Shown here: positions 1-7,177 of the stretch, one piece after another
Position numbering within the stretch: position 1 is the stretch's first letter
How the letters are laid out: every line of letters starts with the position of its first letter
NCBI GenBank assembly: GCA_964563495.1
Contig: CAZLYK010000202.1
Span: 1-7,590 of the forward strand
Reading direction: 5' to 3'
DNA length: 7,590 nucleotides
Origin: CAZLYK01 sp964563495
GTDB taxonomy: Bacteria > Acidobacteriota > Blastocatellia > RBC074
The notes under the pieces: model-generated
Told to the model about the DNA's origin: nothing
Seen by the model: the letters and a program-made list of their open reading frames with translations, nothing else
Database searches by the model: none
Made by a program: the position numbers and the translations under genes

Positions 1-93
1 TAACAGGATTTCACCGGATTAAACAGGACTCAAGACGAAGCAGTAAAACAATCCTGTTTAATCCGGTGAAATCCTGTTAATCCTGTCTATTTT
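1..93. repeat. Palindromic 3'-end repeat, left copy (cut by window edge)
   Basis: Bases 1-28 are the exact reverse complement of bases 52-79, giving a perfect 28-bp stem with a 23-nt loop (29-51). On the minus strand, 90 down to 71 reads ATAGACAGGATTAACAGGAT, the core shared with copies near 2310, 6292-6378 and 7552. The core begins 7 nt after the TAG stop of the minus-strand gene ending at 98. The right arm continues past 79 with bases that match the outer part of the 6292-6378 palindrome, so the left arm probably also continues beyond the window and the full stem would be about 40 bp (inference). In RNA it would form a strong hairpin downstream of the 98-1105 gene. It could end transcription or protect the 3' end, but no T-run follows it inside the window. 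Confidence 0.9.
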
Positions 94-97
94 CTGT

Positions 98-1105
98 CTA
101 TTCCAGACAGCTTTTGATCTGGTTGATGCGGTCGCGGATCGCTCTGGTAAAACATTCGACCTCATCCGGAGCGGCGCCGCTCGACTGCAGCCCGGCGCGC
201 AACTGGTCATCCGTGATTTGTCCGAGATACTCAATCAGCCAGCGGACGTCGCCGATCCGTATGCCATCGGTTAAATCTTTGGTGTGTTGCCCTGAATATC
301 CCCAGACGAAGTAATCTCCTCTGATGCCTTTGACGAAAGCCGGCGTCTGCTCGGTGTAGCCTTTGCAATCCCATTTTTCGCGACTCAGATTTCCGCCCCA
401 TCTGCCCATCGAGCCGCCCCATTCGGTGACCAGAAAGCGATCCTCAACCCCTCCGTTCGGAGAATATTGGTAGATGGCCGTGTTCGATCCCCGTTTGACG
501 TCGCGCAGATCTCGGTTATCCCGGTTCGAGACCAGCATCATGATGACCTTCAGCCCATTGAGCTCTTTCGAACCGACGAAAGGATTCTTGACCCAGCTCC
601 AGCTCTGTTCGTCTTTGAGCGTGACGACTCCCCTCTCCCTCTGCCGCTCGAAACGCGCGTTAACGAATCCACCGTCGGGTTTAATGAACTCCCTGGACCG
701 CGTCAGATCACCCAGATCATCGATCTTTCCGCTCCGGACGAAGTAAGCCGGATCGACAAAGTACCCGACAGCCCAGGCGATCCGCGTGGCAAAGACCTCT
801 CCGTTCACATCAGGCCCGAATTTGACCGTCCACTTAACGCCTTTGGCGTCCGAGACGCGGATTCTCGGATAGGAGCCCGAGGAACTCTCTTCGATAAATG
901 CAAATGGAGGCTGCGGAGCGTTGTCTCTTCCGCCGGCGCCGCCGTCGAAATCCAGCTTGGCCACCTCGCCCGGATCGCGCCAGATGACCGGTTTCCCCGA
1001 CTGCACCGGGGCGGCATCCCTCTCTATCGCCAGAACCCGGTAGCCCACGATCAGTAAAATTGTGATCGTCACGATCAAGAAATATGAAGGCCGGTATTTG
1101 AACAT
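98..1105 (-). CDS. Membrane-anchored hypothetical protein, possibly kinase-like
   Basis: This 335-residue protein has no name I can assign. Residues 1-5 are short and basic and are followed by a hydrophobic segment (about 6-26), which suggests a signal anchor with the rest outside the cytoplasm. The ATG at 1105 has a good ribosome site (GAGGGAG, 1113-1119, 7-nt spacing) and an extended -10 element further upstream. The globular part has conserved-looking blocks: VKFG (92-97), an ATRIAWAVGYF segment (106-116), SNRDNRD (193-199), GSNTAIY (206-212), and TEWGGSMGRWGG (227-238), then a helical C-terminus. The order Lys block, Asp/Asn block, (D/E)-W-G block recalls the ATP lysine, catalytic loop and DFG of kinase-like folds such as HipA or Fam20-type proteins. 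That is inference only, and here the last acidic position is Glu. Similar uncharacterised proteins seem to occur in Acidobacteriota (recollection, not checked). The stop TAG lies in a partial copy of the neighbouring repeat. Confidence 0.85.
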   Translation of the reverse strand: MFKYRPSYFLIVTITILLIVGYRVLAIERDAAPVQSGKPVIWRDPGEVAKLDFDGGAGGRDNAPQPPFAFIEESSSGSYPRIRVSDAKGVKWTVKFGPDVNGEVFATRIAWAVGYFVDPAYFVRSGKIDDLGDLTRSREFIKPDGGFVNARFERQRERGVVTLKDEQSWSWVKNPFVGSKELNGLKVIMMLVSNRDNRDLRDVKRGSNTAIYQYSPNGGVEDRFLVTEWGGSMGRWGGNLSREKWDCKGYTEQTPAFVKGIRGDYFVWGYSGQHTKDLTDGIRIGDVRWLIEYLGQITDDQLRAGLQSSGAAPDEVECFTRAIRDRINQIKSCLE

Positions 1106-1137
1106 TGATTAGCTCCCTCATTACAAAAACGGGCTGA

Positions 1138-1146
1138 ATCATACCA
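1138..1146 (-). promoter_or_regulatory. Extended -10 promoter candidate for the 98-1105 gene
   Basis: On the minus strand, bases 1146 down to 1138 read TGGTATGAT, which matches the extended -10 pattern TGnTAtaaT at all but one position. I see no convincing -35 element at the usual distance, as expected for an extended -10 promoter. Transcription would start near 1131, giving a 5' leader of roughly 26 nt that contains the GAGGGAG ribosome site. The assignment rests on sequence resemblance only. Confidence 0.45.
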
Positions 1147-1173
1147 GATTCGGCCGATTACGGAGAGCCTTTC

Positions 1174-1202
1174 TTGAAACTTTGCGGCGCACCTTTTAAA
1201 CT
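1174..1202 (+). promoter_or_regulatory. Sigma-70-type promoter candidate for the SH3-domain gene
   Basis: TTGAAA (1174-1179) and TAAACT (1197-1202) are separated by 17 nt, the optimal spacing for a housekeeping promoter. They match the -35 consensus at five of six positions and the -10 consensus at four of six. The predicted transcript start is near 1209. This argues that the in-frame TTG at 1211 is not the start codon, because it would leave no room for a ribosome site, and that translation begins at the ATG at 1259 after a leader of about 50 nt. Confidence 0.5.
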
Positions 1203-1258
1203 CAACTCCCTTGTTTCAGACGAACCACACTTTGAGCGGTCTTAATTTTCGAGGAAAA

Positions 1259-2252
<994 letters not shown>

Positions 2253-2260
<8 letters not shown>

Positions 2261-2303
2261 GCCAACTACCACCGCCAGATGCGGTGGTAGTTGGCCTACT
2301 GTG
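2253..2303. terminator. 23-bp perfect hairpin between convergent genes
   Basis: Bases 2253-2275 and 2281-2303 are perfect reverse complements with a 5-nt loop (2276-2280, CAGAT). The element lies between the 3' ends of the plus-strand SH3 gene (stop 2258-2260, inside the left arm) and the minus-strand TonB-dependent receptor (stop 2335-2333). The position and symmetry fit a bidirectional terminator or a 3'-end-protecting hairpin. Neither side is followed directly by a strong T-run: the plus strand continues TGGAAAA, and a run of six T occurs only at 2329-2334. Intrinsic termination is therefore not certain. A one-sided copy of the 3'-end repeat adjoins the right arm. Confidence 0.6.
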
Positions 2304-2306
2304 TGG

Positions 2307-2334
2307 AAAATCCCGTCAATCCTGTCTATTTTTT
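2307..2334 (-). repeat. 3'-end repeat, one-sided copy after the receptor gene
   Basis: On the minus strand, bases 2329 down to 2310 read ATAGACAGGATTGACGGGAT, matching the core found near 71-90, 6358-6377 and 7552-7571 at all but one or two positions. It begins 3 nt after the TAA of the TonB-dependent receptor. Unlike the copy at 6292-6378 it has no inverted partner carrying the same core; the hairpin next to it (2253-2303) has an unrelated sequence. It could be a half element, or an element whose inner part has been replaced. Confidence 0.75.
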
Positions 2335-5300
2335 AGAACTGGAAGCGAACCCCAATCTGAATCTGGCGTTCGCGGTAAAGCGTGCCGCCCGCTTCGGTCA
2401 GCGTACCGAAGGAGGTATTGTAATTGAGTGTCGTGCCGCTCAGGTTATAGAAGGTGGTGTTGACCTGAGTGAAATGGGTGCGATTGACGATGTTGAACGC
2501 CTCGCCCAAAAACTCGAAGTTAAACCTCTCCTTGATATAGAAGCGCCGTGACAATCGCAAATCGATGTTCCAAACGCTGGGGCCGGTGAAGGCGTTGCGC
2601 TCGGCGAGCGGGAAGCGGTTGGCGCCTAAAGAGCCGTTGATGCCGCCGGCCGTGCTGTTGGGCTGACCGGTCACGTTGGGCAGATTGCCGGTCACGTTGC
2701 CGTCGTATGGGCGGCCCGTGTAGTACTGGAAGATCGGTGCAATCGACCAGCCGTCGACGATCGCGGTGGCGGCTTTATTGTCCAGCTTGATACGCGGGGC
2801 GTAGACCATGCTGGCGACGAACTTATGCCGCACATCGAAGTTCGACCGGCCGTTTTCGGCGGCAGGATCGAAGACGTTATATGGGATGTTATTCGCCGTA
2901 AAGGTGACCGACGCCTGGCTGAAATCAGTCGCCTTCGACAAGGTATAGCTCGCCAGGAATTGCAGCCCGCCCGAAAAGCGGCGGTTGGCCTGCAGGACCA
3001 GCGCATTGTATTCCGATTTGACGGTACTGGCGATCTCGGTCATCTGCGCGAAACTGGTGTTCGGGCGTGTCCCCCGGAACGCCGGCACCGTCACGGTCTG
3101 TCCATTGAACGGCCCGCCCGAGACGGCGTAGGCGAAGGTCGTGGTCGGGACAAGCAGGTTCCGGTCGATGAAGGTCGGCAGCCGCCGTCCGAGACTGAGC
3201 AGGTAGGAAGCGGAGACGGTGGTGTTCCGCATGATCTGCCGCTCGATGATCAGGTCGCCCTGATGAATCTTCGGCGCATTGAAATTGGCCGAGAAGAACT
3301 GCATCGCCGCGGCGCCCGCCGGCGCCGACGCCAGCACGTTGGGGAAGACCGGCGAAGTCGACGAGGTCGGCGCGATGCTGACCTGCGACTGTCCGCCCGC
3401 TCCGCCGGTGTTGACCAGCGCATTGTAGATCGTCGAGTTGATGATCCGTCCGAAATACAGTCCATATCCGCCGCGAATCGAGGTCTTGCCGTCACCCGTC
3501 AGATCGACGGCGAAGCCTATCCGCGGACCGTAGTTGTTCTTGCGGTTGGGCAAGCTCGTCGTCGCCTGGTTGAGGGTCAGGCTGGTGTTGGGGATAATCG
3601 CGGTGCTCGGATTCGGCAGTTGAGGATCCGGCATTGCCTGATATTCGTACCGCAACCCCAGATTGATCGTCACGCGGGGCAGAAACTTCCAGTCGTACTG
3701 CGCGTAGAAATTGTAATCCGTGGTGTCGAATTCGGCAGCGGGAGGTCCGAAGCCCTGGTTATAGTTGCTGGTGTAGCACCTGCCCCGGAAGCGCGTCGCG
3801 TTGGCGACGCAGGTCACGGTCCCCGCCAGAGGCGTTTTCCAGTTGACGTAATCGATGATGAAGTCGTTGATGTTGTTGTAAGAGTAGGCGCCGCTCTCGT
3901 TGCGCAGATTGCTGAGCGTTTCGCCGACCCGATTGATATCTATTCCGAATTTGAGCGTGTTCGCGCCCATCGAAACGGTCACGTTGTCGGTGAACTGTTT
4001 ACGCTTTTCATTCGGGTAAGCGGGCCGTTCCAGGAACGTCGGTTTACCGAACTCCAGCCCGTTGGTCAGGAAGACATCCGGGGCGCTGCCGTTGAGTGCG
4101 GTCTTCGGCTCACCCGGCGCCGGCGCCTGGCTGATCTGGTACTCGAGGTCGCGCGCGTATTGGAAGCGGAATTCGTTGACGATGTGCGGCGTGAGCGTCG
4201 AGACTAGGCGTGCAGTGCCCCAGTCGACCTTGACGAAATCGTCGCCGAAGCTGGCTTTGCCGCGGGTATTGGTCGCCTGCGTCTGAATCCCGGCCGGCGA
4301 ATCCCAGCGCAAACGGTTATAGGTGACCGTAAATGTATTTTTGCTGTTGACCTGCCAATCGATCTTCGGGAGCAGGAGCAACTGGTCGCCACGGCGCGGC
4401 ACCGTGCCGGTCAGCGAGTTGAGGAACGAGAGCGTGTCGTCAATCTGTGCGTCGGTCAGGTTGCGCGGCGCGGCCTTGAGCGTCGTCCGGTTGACCGAGT
4501 TGAGATAGTTCGGGTCGGAAAAGATGCCAAGACCCGGAAAATTCCGCTTCTGCTGATCGTAGCTGAAGAAATAGAAGAACCTGTCCTTGACGACCGGCCC
4601 ACCCACGGTGGCGCCGAACTGGTGGCGGACATCCTCGGGCTTGATGCCGATGCGCTGCGATACACCGTTGACCAGGACCGTTTGAAACGCCAGCGGATTG
4701 CGCGCGCCCCATTCGTTGTTACGCTGGTAATAGAACCCGTCGCCGTGCAACTCGTTCGTGCCGCTCTTGGTGACGGCGTTGGTCACACCACCAGCCGCGC
4801 GACCATATTCCGCGGAATAGTTCGAGGTGTTGACCTGAAACTCGCGAATCGCCGACTGGCTGACGGAATAACTGATGCGCGTGCGGCCGCGCTCTTCCGA
4901 AAAGAATGCCTGGTTGTTGTCGCCGCCGTCTACCGTGTTGTTGTTGAGCAGACCCGAAATGCCGCGAAAGCTGATCAAACCGAAACTGCCGTCCGGCACC
5001 GACCCGGGAGTCAGGATCGCAAAGTTCGACCATCGTCGCCCGTTGATCGGCAGCTCGTTGATGGCGGTCTGATTGATGTTTGAGGAGAACTCTTTGGATT
5101 CGGTGTTGACCAGCGTCGAGTCGGCGACGACTTCGATCGCGGCCGTGGTTCCGCCTACTTTCAAACCTGCCTCGACGATCGTCAAGCGCCCGACCTCCAC
5201 GATCAGCCCGTCCTGTTTGAATTCGGAAAACCCGCTCGCCGCGACCGAGATCGAGTATCTGCCGGGTTGAAGATTGGAGATGCGGTACCGCCCATCGCTG

Positions 5301-5509
5301 CCGGTGGTCGCGGTCTCAATCTTGTTGGTATCCAGGCTGCGCAGGGTCACCGTTGCATTTGGAATCGCCGCGTTATTCGGGTCGGTAACGGAACCGCCGA
5401 CCGCACCGGTCACAGCCGATTGGGCCAACGCCACGTCCGCGCCAAACACTGTCAAGCATGCATACAAAACGAGCACGCAGGCCAAACGGATTGAATTGGT
5501 TTTAGACAT
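2333..5509 (-). CDS. TonB-dependent receptor with carboxypeptidase-regulatory-like domain (Oar-like)
   Basis: This 1058-residue outer-membrane protein would import an unknown large substrate using energy from TonB. The ATG at 5509 has GAGG at 5517-5520 with 7-nt spacing and begins a clear signal peptide ending near VALAQ (residues 26-30); an in-frame GTG at 5563 would add 18 residues before it and is not favoured. Residues about 34-117 are a carboxypeptidase-regulatory-like fold (GGSVTDPNNAAIPNATVTL, DGRYRISNLQPGRYSI). Residues about 135-255 are the plug, with ELPINGRRW, FRGISG, DGGDNN, and SAEYGRAAGG leading to VTKSGTNELHG. The rest is a long beta-barrel ending in aromatic FQF, as outer-membrane barrels do for BAM recognition. 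Cys567 and Cys578 are close together and may form a disulfide in a surface loop. No canonical TonB box is obvious. Acidobacteriota carry many such paralogues, which are often annotated only by domain. No SusD-like partner or other transport gene is adjacent, so the substrate cannot be inferred. Confidence 0.95.
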   Translation of the reverse strand: MSKTNSIRLACVLVLYACLTVFGADVALAQSAVTGAVGGSVTDPNNAAIPNATVTLRSLDTNKIETATTGSDGRYRISNLQPGRYSISVAASGFSEFKQDGLIVEVGRLTIVEAGLKVGGTTAAIEVVADSTLVNTESKEFSSNINQTAINELPINGRRWSNFAILTPGSVPDGSFGLISFRGISGLLNNNTVDGGDNNQAFFSEERGRTRISYSVSQSAIREFQVNTSNYSAEYGRAAGGVTNAVTKSGTNELHGDGFYYQRNNEWGARNPLAFQTVLVNGVSQRIGIKPEDVRHQFGATVGGPVVKDRFFYFFSYDQQKRNFPGLGIFSDPNYLNSVNRTTLKAAPRNLTDAQIDDTLSFLNSLTGTVPRRGDQLLLLPKIDWQVNSKNTFTVTYNRLRWDSPAGIQTQATNTRGKASFGDDFVKVDWGTARLVSTLTPHIVNEFRFQYARDLEYQISQAPAPGEPKTALNGSAPDVFLTNGLEFGKPTFLERPAYPNEKRKQFTDNVTVSMGANTLKFGIDINRVGETLSNLRNESGAYSYNNINDFIIDYVNWKTPLAGTVTCVANATRFRGRCYTSNYNQGFGPPAAEFDTTDYNFYAQYDWKFLPRVTINLGLRYEYQAMPDPQLPNPSTAIIPNTSLTLNQATTSLPNRKNNYGPRIGFAVDLTGDGKTSIRGGYGLYFGRIINSTIYNALVNTGGAGGQSQVSIAPTSSTSPVFPNVLASAPAGAAAMQFFSANFNAPKIHQGDLIIERQIMRNTTVSASYLLSLGRRLPTFIDRNLLVPTTTFAYAVSGGPFNGQTVTVPAFRGTRPNTSFAQMTEIASTVKSEYNALVLQANRRFSGGLQFLASYTLSKATDFSQASVTFTANNIPYNVFDPAAENGRSNFDVRHKFVASMVYAPRIKLDNKAATAIVDGWSIAPIFQYYTGRPYDGNVTGNLPNVTGQPNSTAGGINGSLGANRFPLAERNAFTGPSVWNIDLRLSRRFYIKERFNFEFLGEAFNIVNRTHFTQVNTTFYNLSGTTLNYNTSFGTLTEAGGTLYRERQIQIGVRFQF

Positions 5510-5775
5510 AATCTTGCCTCGTTTGAAAAATAGTGTTACGAGAACCCGAAGGCGCAAACACACGTAAAATTTACCTCACGTTCGCGCAACTCCGAGGAGG
5601 GGCCTAAAAACATTACTGATGATTTCATCCCTGCTGAATAGCCGTATTGATAGGATTCGGGCCGGCGTCTTCTTTCGGACGCCGATCACTTTTCAACCTA
5701 GGACTGTGGTTGATTAAGGTTGTCAGGGTAATTCACGGACTGAGGAAGGTCAAGTTAAGTTTATCCGAAGTCAGC
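5510..5775. other. 266-bp spacer upstream of the receptor gene
   Basis: This spacer between the bcp stop and the receptor start must hold the receptor's 5' leader and probably its promoter, on the minus strand. The GAGG ribosome site is at 5517-5520. I find only weak -10/-35 matches and do not name a promoter. A GC-rich inverted repeat, CGGCGTC (5663-5669) and GACGCCG (5678-5684), has an 8-nt loop. It lies about 90 nt past the bcp stop and could be a weak terminator or leader hairpin, but no T-run follows it in the bcp direction. The 3'-end repeat core seen after four other genes is absent here. No coding sequence in this stretch is credible. Confidence 0.5.
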
Positions 5776-6270
5776 TTAGATCGAATCGATCAGGTCGATC
5801 ACTTCTTTGCTGTGCGTCTCCGGTTTGACCTTGGGAAAGACGTGCGCGATCCTGCCTTCCTCGTCAATCAGATAAGTTATCCGCAGGACTCCCCAATACT
5901 TCTTGCCGTACATACTCTTTTCACCCCAGGCGCCGTACTTCTCGATCATGGTGTGATCGGGGTCCGAGAGCAGGGTGAAAGGCAGTGAGTATTTATCGGT
6001 GAATTTCTGGTGGAGCGTTACCTCATCAGCGCTGACGCCGACGACTTCAACGCCGCGTTTCTTCAATTGGGCGTAATCATCGCGGAAATTGCAGGCTTCA
6101 GTGGTGCAGCCCGGGGTCAGGTCTTTCGGATAAAAATAGAGCACGACCTTCCTACCCCTGAAATCTGAGAGCTTGACGGTCTTGCCTTCGGTATTTTTCA
6201 AACTGAAAGCCGGGGCTTTGGCTCCGGCTTTGAGTACGCTCGATTCGGCTGTGGCTTTTTTGGCTGCCAT
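5776..6270 (-). CDS. bcp: Thioredoxin-dependent peroxiredoxin, Bcp/PrxQ family
   Basis: This 164-residue cytoplasmic enzyme should reduce hydrogen peroxide and organic hydroperoxides, with regeneration by thioredoxin. The peroxiredoxin active-site block is PKDLTPGC (48-55), with Pro48, Thr52 and the peroxidatic Cys55. Cys60 lies five residues later in CTTEAC, the spacing of PrxQ enzymes that form an intramolecular disulfide. Arg130 in LRITYLID matches the conserved active-site arginine. FYPKD, YGAWGEKSMYGKKYWG and the TFLID-like strand are typical of the family. Length fits the family, with a short Ala/Lys-rich N-terminal extension (1-12). The ATG at 6270 is preceded by GAGGAGA (6276-6282). 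The 42-bp palindrome ends 21 nt before the start codon. This leaves no room for a complete promoter between them, so the transcript must begin inside or upstream of the palindrome. It may be cotranscribed with the gene ending at 6382. Confidence 0.97.
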   Translation of the reverse strand: MAAKKATAESSVLKAGAKAPAFSLKNTEGKTVKLSDFRGRKVVLYFYPKDLTPGCTTEACNFRDDYAQLKKRGVEVVGVSADEVTLHQKFTDKYSLPFTLLSDPDHTMIEKYGAWGEKSMYGKKYWGVLRITYLIDEEGRIAHVFPKVKPETHSKEVIDLIDSI

Positions 6271-6291
6271 CTTTGTCTCCTCATTTGGAAG

Positions 6292-6378
6292 AATAGACAG
6301 GATTAACAGGATGCTTGCAGGATTGAACCAGATATGATCTGGTTCAATCCTGCAAGCATCCTGTTAATCCTGTCTATT
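6292..6378. repeat. Perfect 42-bp palindrome with 3-nt loop (complete 3'-end repeat)
   Basis: Bases 6292-6333 and 6337-6378 are exact reverse complements across 42 bp, leaving only ATG (6334-6336) as a loop. The outer part of each arm is the family core ATAGACAGGATTAACAGGAT (6293-6312 on plus, 6377-6358 on minus). The inner part (GCTTGCAGGATTGAACCAGAT on the plus side, 6313-6333, given here by position) differs from that of the copy at 1-93. It starts 4 nt after the stop of the minus-strand gene at 6382-7068 and ends 21 nt before the bcp start codon. In RNA it would fold into a very stable hairpin between these two genes. No T-run follows in the leftward direction, so transcript protection or attenuation is as likely as termination. 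Confidence 0.95.
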
Positions 6379-6381
6379 TTA

Positions 6382-7068
6382 TCAATCGACTGAGAGCGGT
6401 CTTTCGAGCTTCAGTCGAATGACCGCGTTTGCATCCAGTCGCACTTCCTTGCCTTTGGTCAGGAGCAGTCCGGCGACCGCGCTTGCGCCGAGGACGGAAG
6501 CGCCGGCGACCGCCCCGCCGCGGCTGATGCCGACGCCGCCCAGACCGCCGACGCCGCGGTCATTTGCGCCTGCCAGAATGATGATCGTCGCGCCGATGCC
6601 GCCGATTCCGGCGGCAGTCCCGACGTTTTGTAGGATTTTCCCGCCGTCGGCGCCGCCCTTGAGCGTGCCCTCGCTGTCACTGCTCACCTTTTCATCGCGG
6701 GTAAAATCTGAAGCGGACCTGATGATCGCAGAGACCTTCTGTTCGCGCCCGTCTATCCGCACGCGTTCGATCGTCAAATGCAGCCGCCCCCCTTTAAAGG
6801 GCCGTTTGGCCGGTTGCGCCAGGGTCACCCGGCCGATGAATTCTGTTCCCTCTCGCAGCAGAACCAGGCCGTCGGAGACGACATCCCGCCGCAGCCGGGC
6901 GACGACCTCGTCTCCGGGCTCGCTCAACTTGGAACTGACCGGGTCGAGCAGCGTCAGCTGCAATTCTGTTCCCTCCGGAATGGTCAACCCTTTGTCTTGT
7001 GGCGCGGCAAATCCGACCGGCTGCGCCAGCGCCAAAAGACAGATACTGAGCCATATTCTTTTCAACAT
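6382..7068 (-). CDS. Secreted protein with VirB10/TrbI-like beta domain and glycine-rich segment
   Basis: This is a 228-residue exported protein of unknown function. Residues 1-22 form a signal peptide with a likely cut near GFAA-PQD. Residues about 28-118 carry IPEGTELQLTLLDPVSSKL, GDEVVARLRRDV and LVLLREGTEFIGRVTL. This pattern recalls the beta domain of VirB10/TrbI-type proteins (a 'prefer-to-be-tunable' pore protein in type IV secretion), but no secretion genes are nearby, so only fold similarity is suggested. Residues 147-205 are rich in Gly and Ala (GTAAGIGGIGATIIILAGA, then GGLGGVGISRGGAVAGASVLGASAVAGLLL) and look like a glycine-zipper membrane or membrane-associated segment. A short strand-forming tail (KEVRLDANAVIRLKLERPL) follows. 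The start is fixed by a full AAGGAGGT at 7073-7080. The stop is a tandem TGA TAA, followed at once by the 42-bp palindrome. Bcp lies downstream on the same strand, 111 bp away. Confidence 0.85.
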   Translation of the reverse strand: MLKRIWLSICLLALAQPVGFAAPQDKGLTIPEGTELQLTLLDPVSSKLSEPGDEVVARLRRDVVSDGLVLLREGTEFIGRVTLAQPAKRPFKGGRLHLTIERVRIDGREQKVSAIIRSASDFTRDEKVSSDSEGTLKGGADGGKILQNVGTAAGIGGIGATIIILAGANDRGVGGLGGVGISRGGAVAGASVLGASAVAGLLLTKGKEVRLDANAVIRLKLERPLSVD

Positions 7069-7072
7069 CGAT

Positions 7073-7080
7073 ACCTCCTT
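7073..7080 (-). promoter_or_regulatory. Full-consensus ribosome binding site
   Basis: On the minus strand, 7080 down to 7073 reads AAGGAGGT, the complete anti-16S match, 4 nt before the ATG at 7068. It fixes the start of the 6382-7068 gene and is the strongest ribosome site in the window, which suggests efficient translation. Confidence 0.85.
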
Positions 7081-7109
7081 ACCACCCCATTTTCATTGGC
7101 TGGGTCAGA

Positions 7110-7136
7110 GTAGCGCAATTAACCAAATTGCGCTAC
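7110..7136. promoter_or_regulatory. 11-bp inverted repeat in divergent promoter region, possible operator
   Basis: GTAGCGCAATT (7110-7120) and AATTGCGCTAC (7126-7136) are perfect reverse complements around a 5-nt centre (AACCA). The element lies in the 109-bp gap between the divergently transcribed 6382-7068 gene and the DUF2203 gene. Each arm supplies TTGCGC pointing outward, with weak -10-like hexamers 17 nt away on both sides (TTTGAG rightward, TGAAAA leftward). It could be an operator for a dimeric regulator controlling both genes, a pair of back-to-back -35 regions, or another small palindromic repeat. No regulator gene is in the window. Confidence 0.5.
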
Positions 7137-7177
7137 ATTGCAGTCCTGAATTTGAGTCATGGCGGAACCGAATCTCA

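Noticed and set aside
1..93. CRISPR-like array from repeated CAGGATT motifs
   Set aside because: The motifs are close together within palindromes, without equal-length unique spacers or nearby cas genes; the copies are spread singly at gene ends.
1211..1258. TTG start at 1211 for the SH3-domain gene
   Set aside because: It would put 16 polar residues before the signal peptide, lacks a ribosome site, and falls next to the predicted transcript start; ATG 1259 has GAGG just upstream.
2825..4207. Long plus-strand open frame (460 residues) antisense to the receptor gene
   Set aside because: It lies wholly inside the receptor gene on the other strand. Its translation is Arg/Val/Gly-rich low-complexity sequence without a recognisable domain, as expected for a shadow frame in GC-rich DNA.
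5510..5563. GTG start at 5563 for the receptor
   Set aside because: The ATG at 5509 has a well-spaced GAGG and begins a standard signal peptide; the extension adds an odd basic, hydrophobic prefix.
5647..5988. Plus-strand open frame (113 residues) overlapping the 3' part of bcp
   Set aside because: Most of it is antisense to the clearly identified peroxiredoxin, and it has no ribosome site or recognisable domain.
6292..6378. Calling the 42-bp palindrome a classical intrinsic terminator
   Set aside because: There is no T-run after the stem in the leftward direction; the next bases lead directly to the bcp ribosome site. It is recorded as a repeat.
6419..7177. Upstream extension of the DUF2203 reading frame
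   Set aside because: It is antisense to the well-supported 6382-7068 gene and is Ser/Pro/Arg-rich. The family begins at the MKMFSLEEAN sequence, so the start is placed at 7178.
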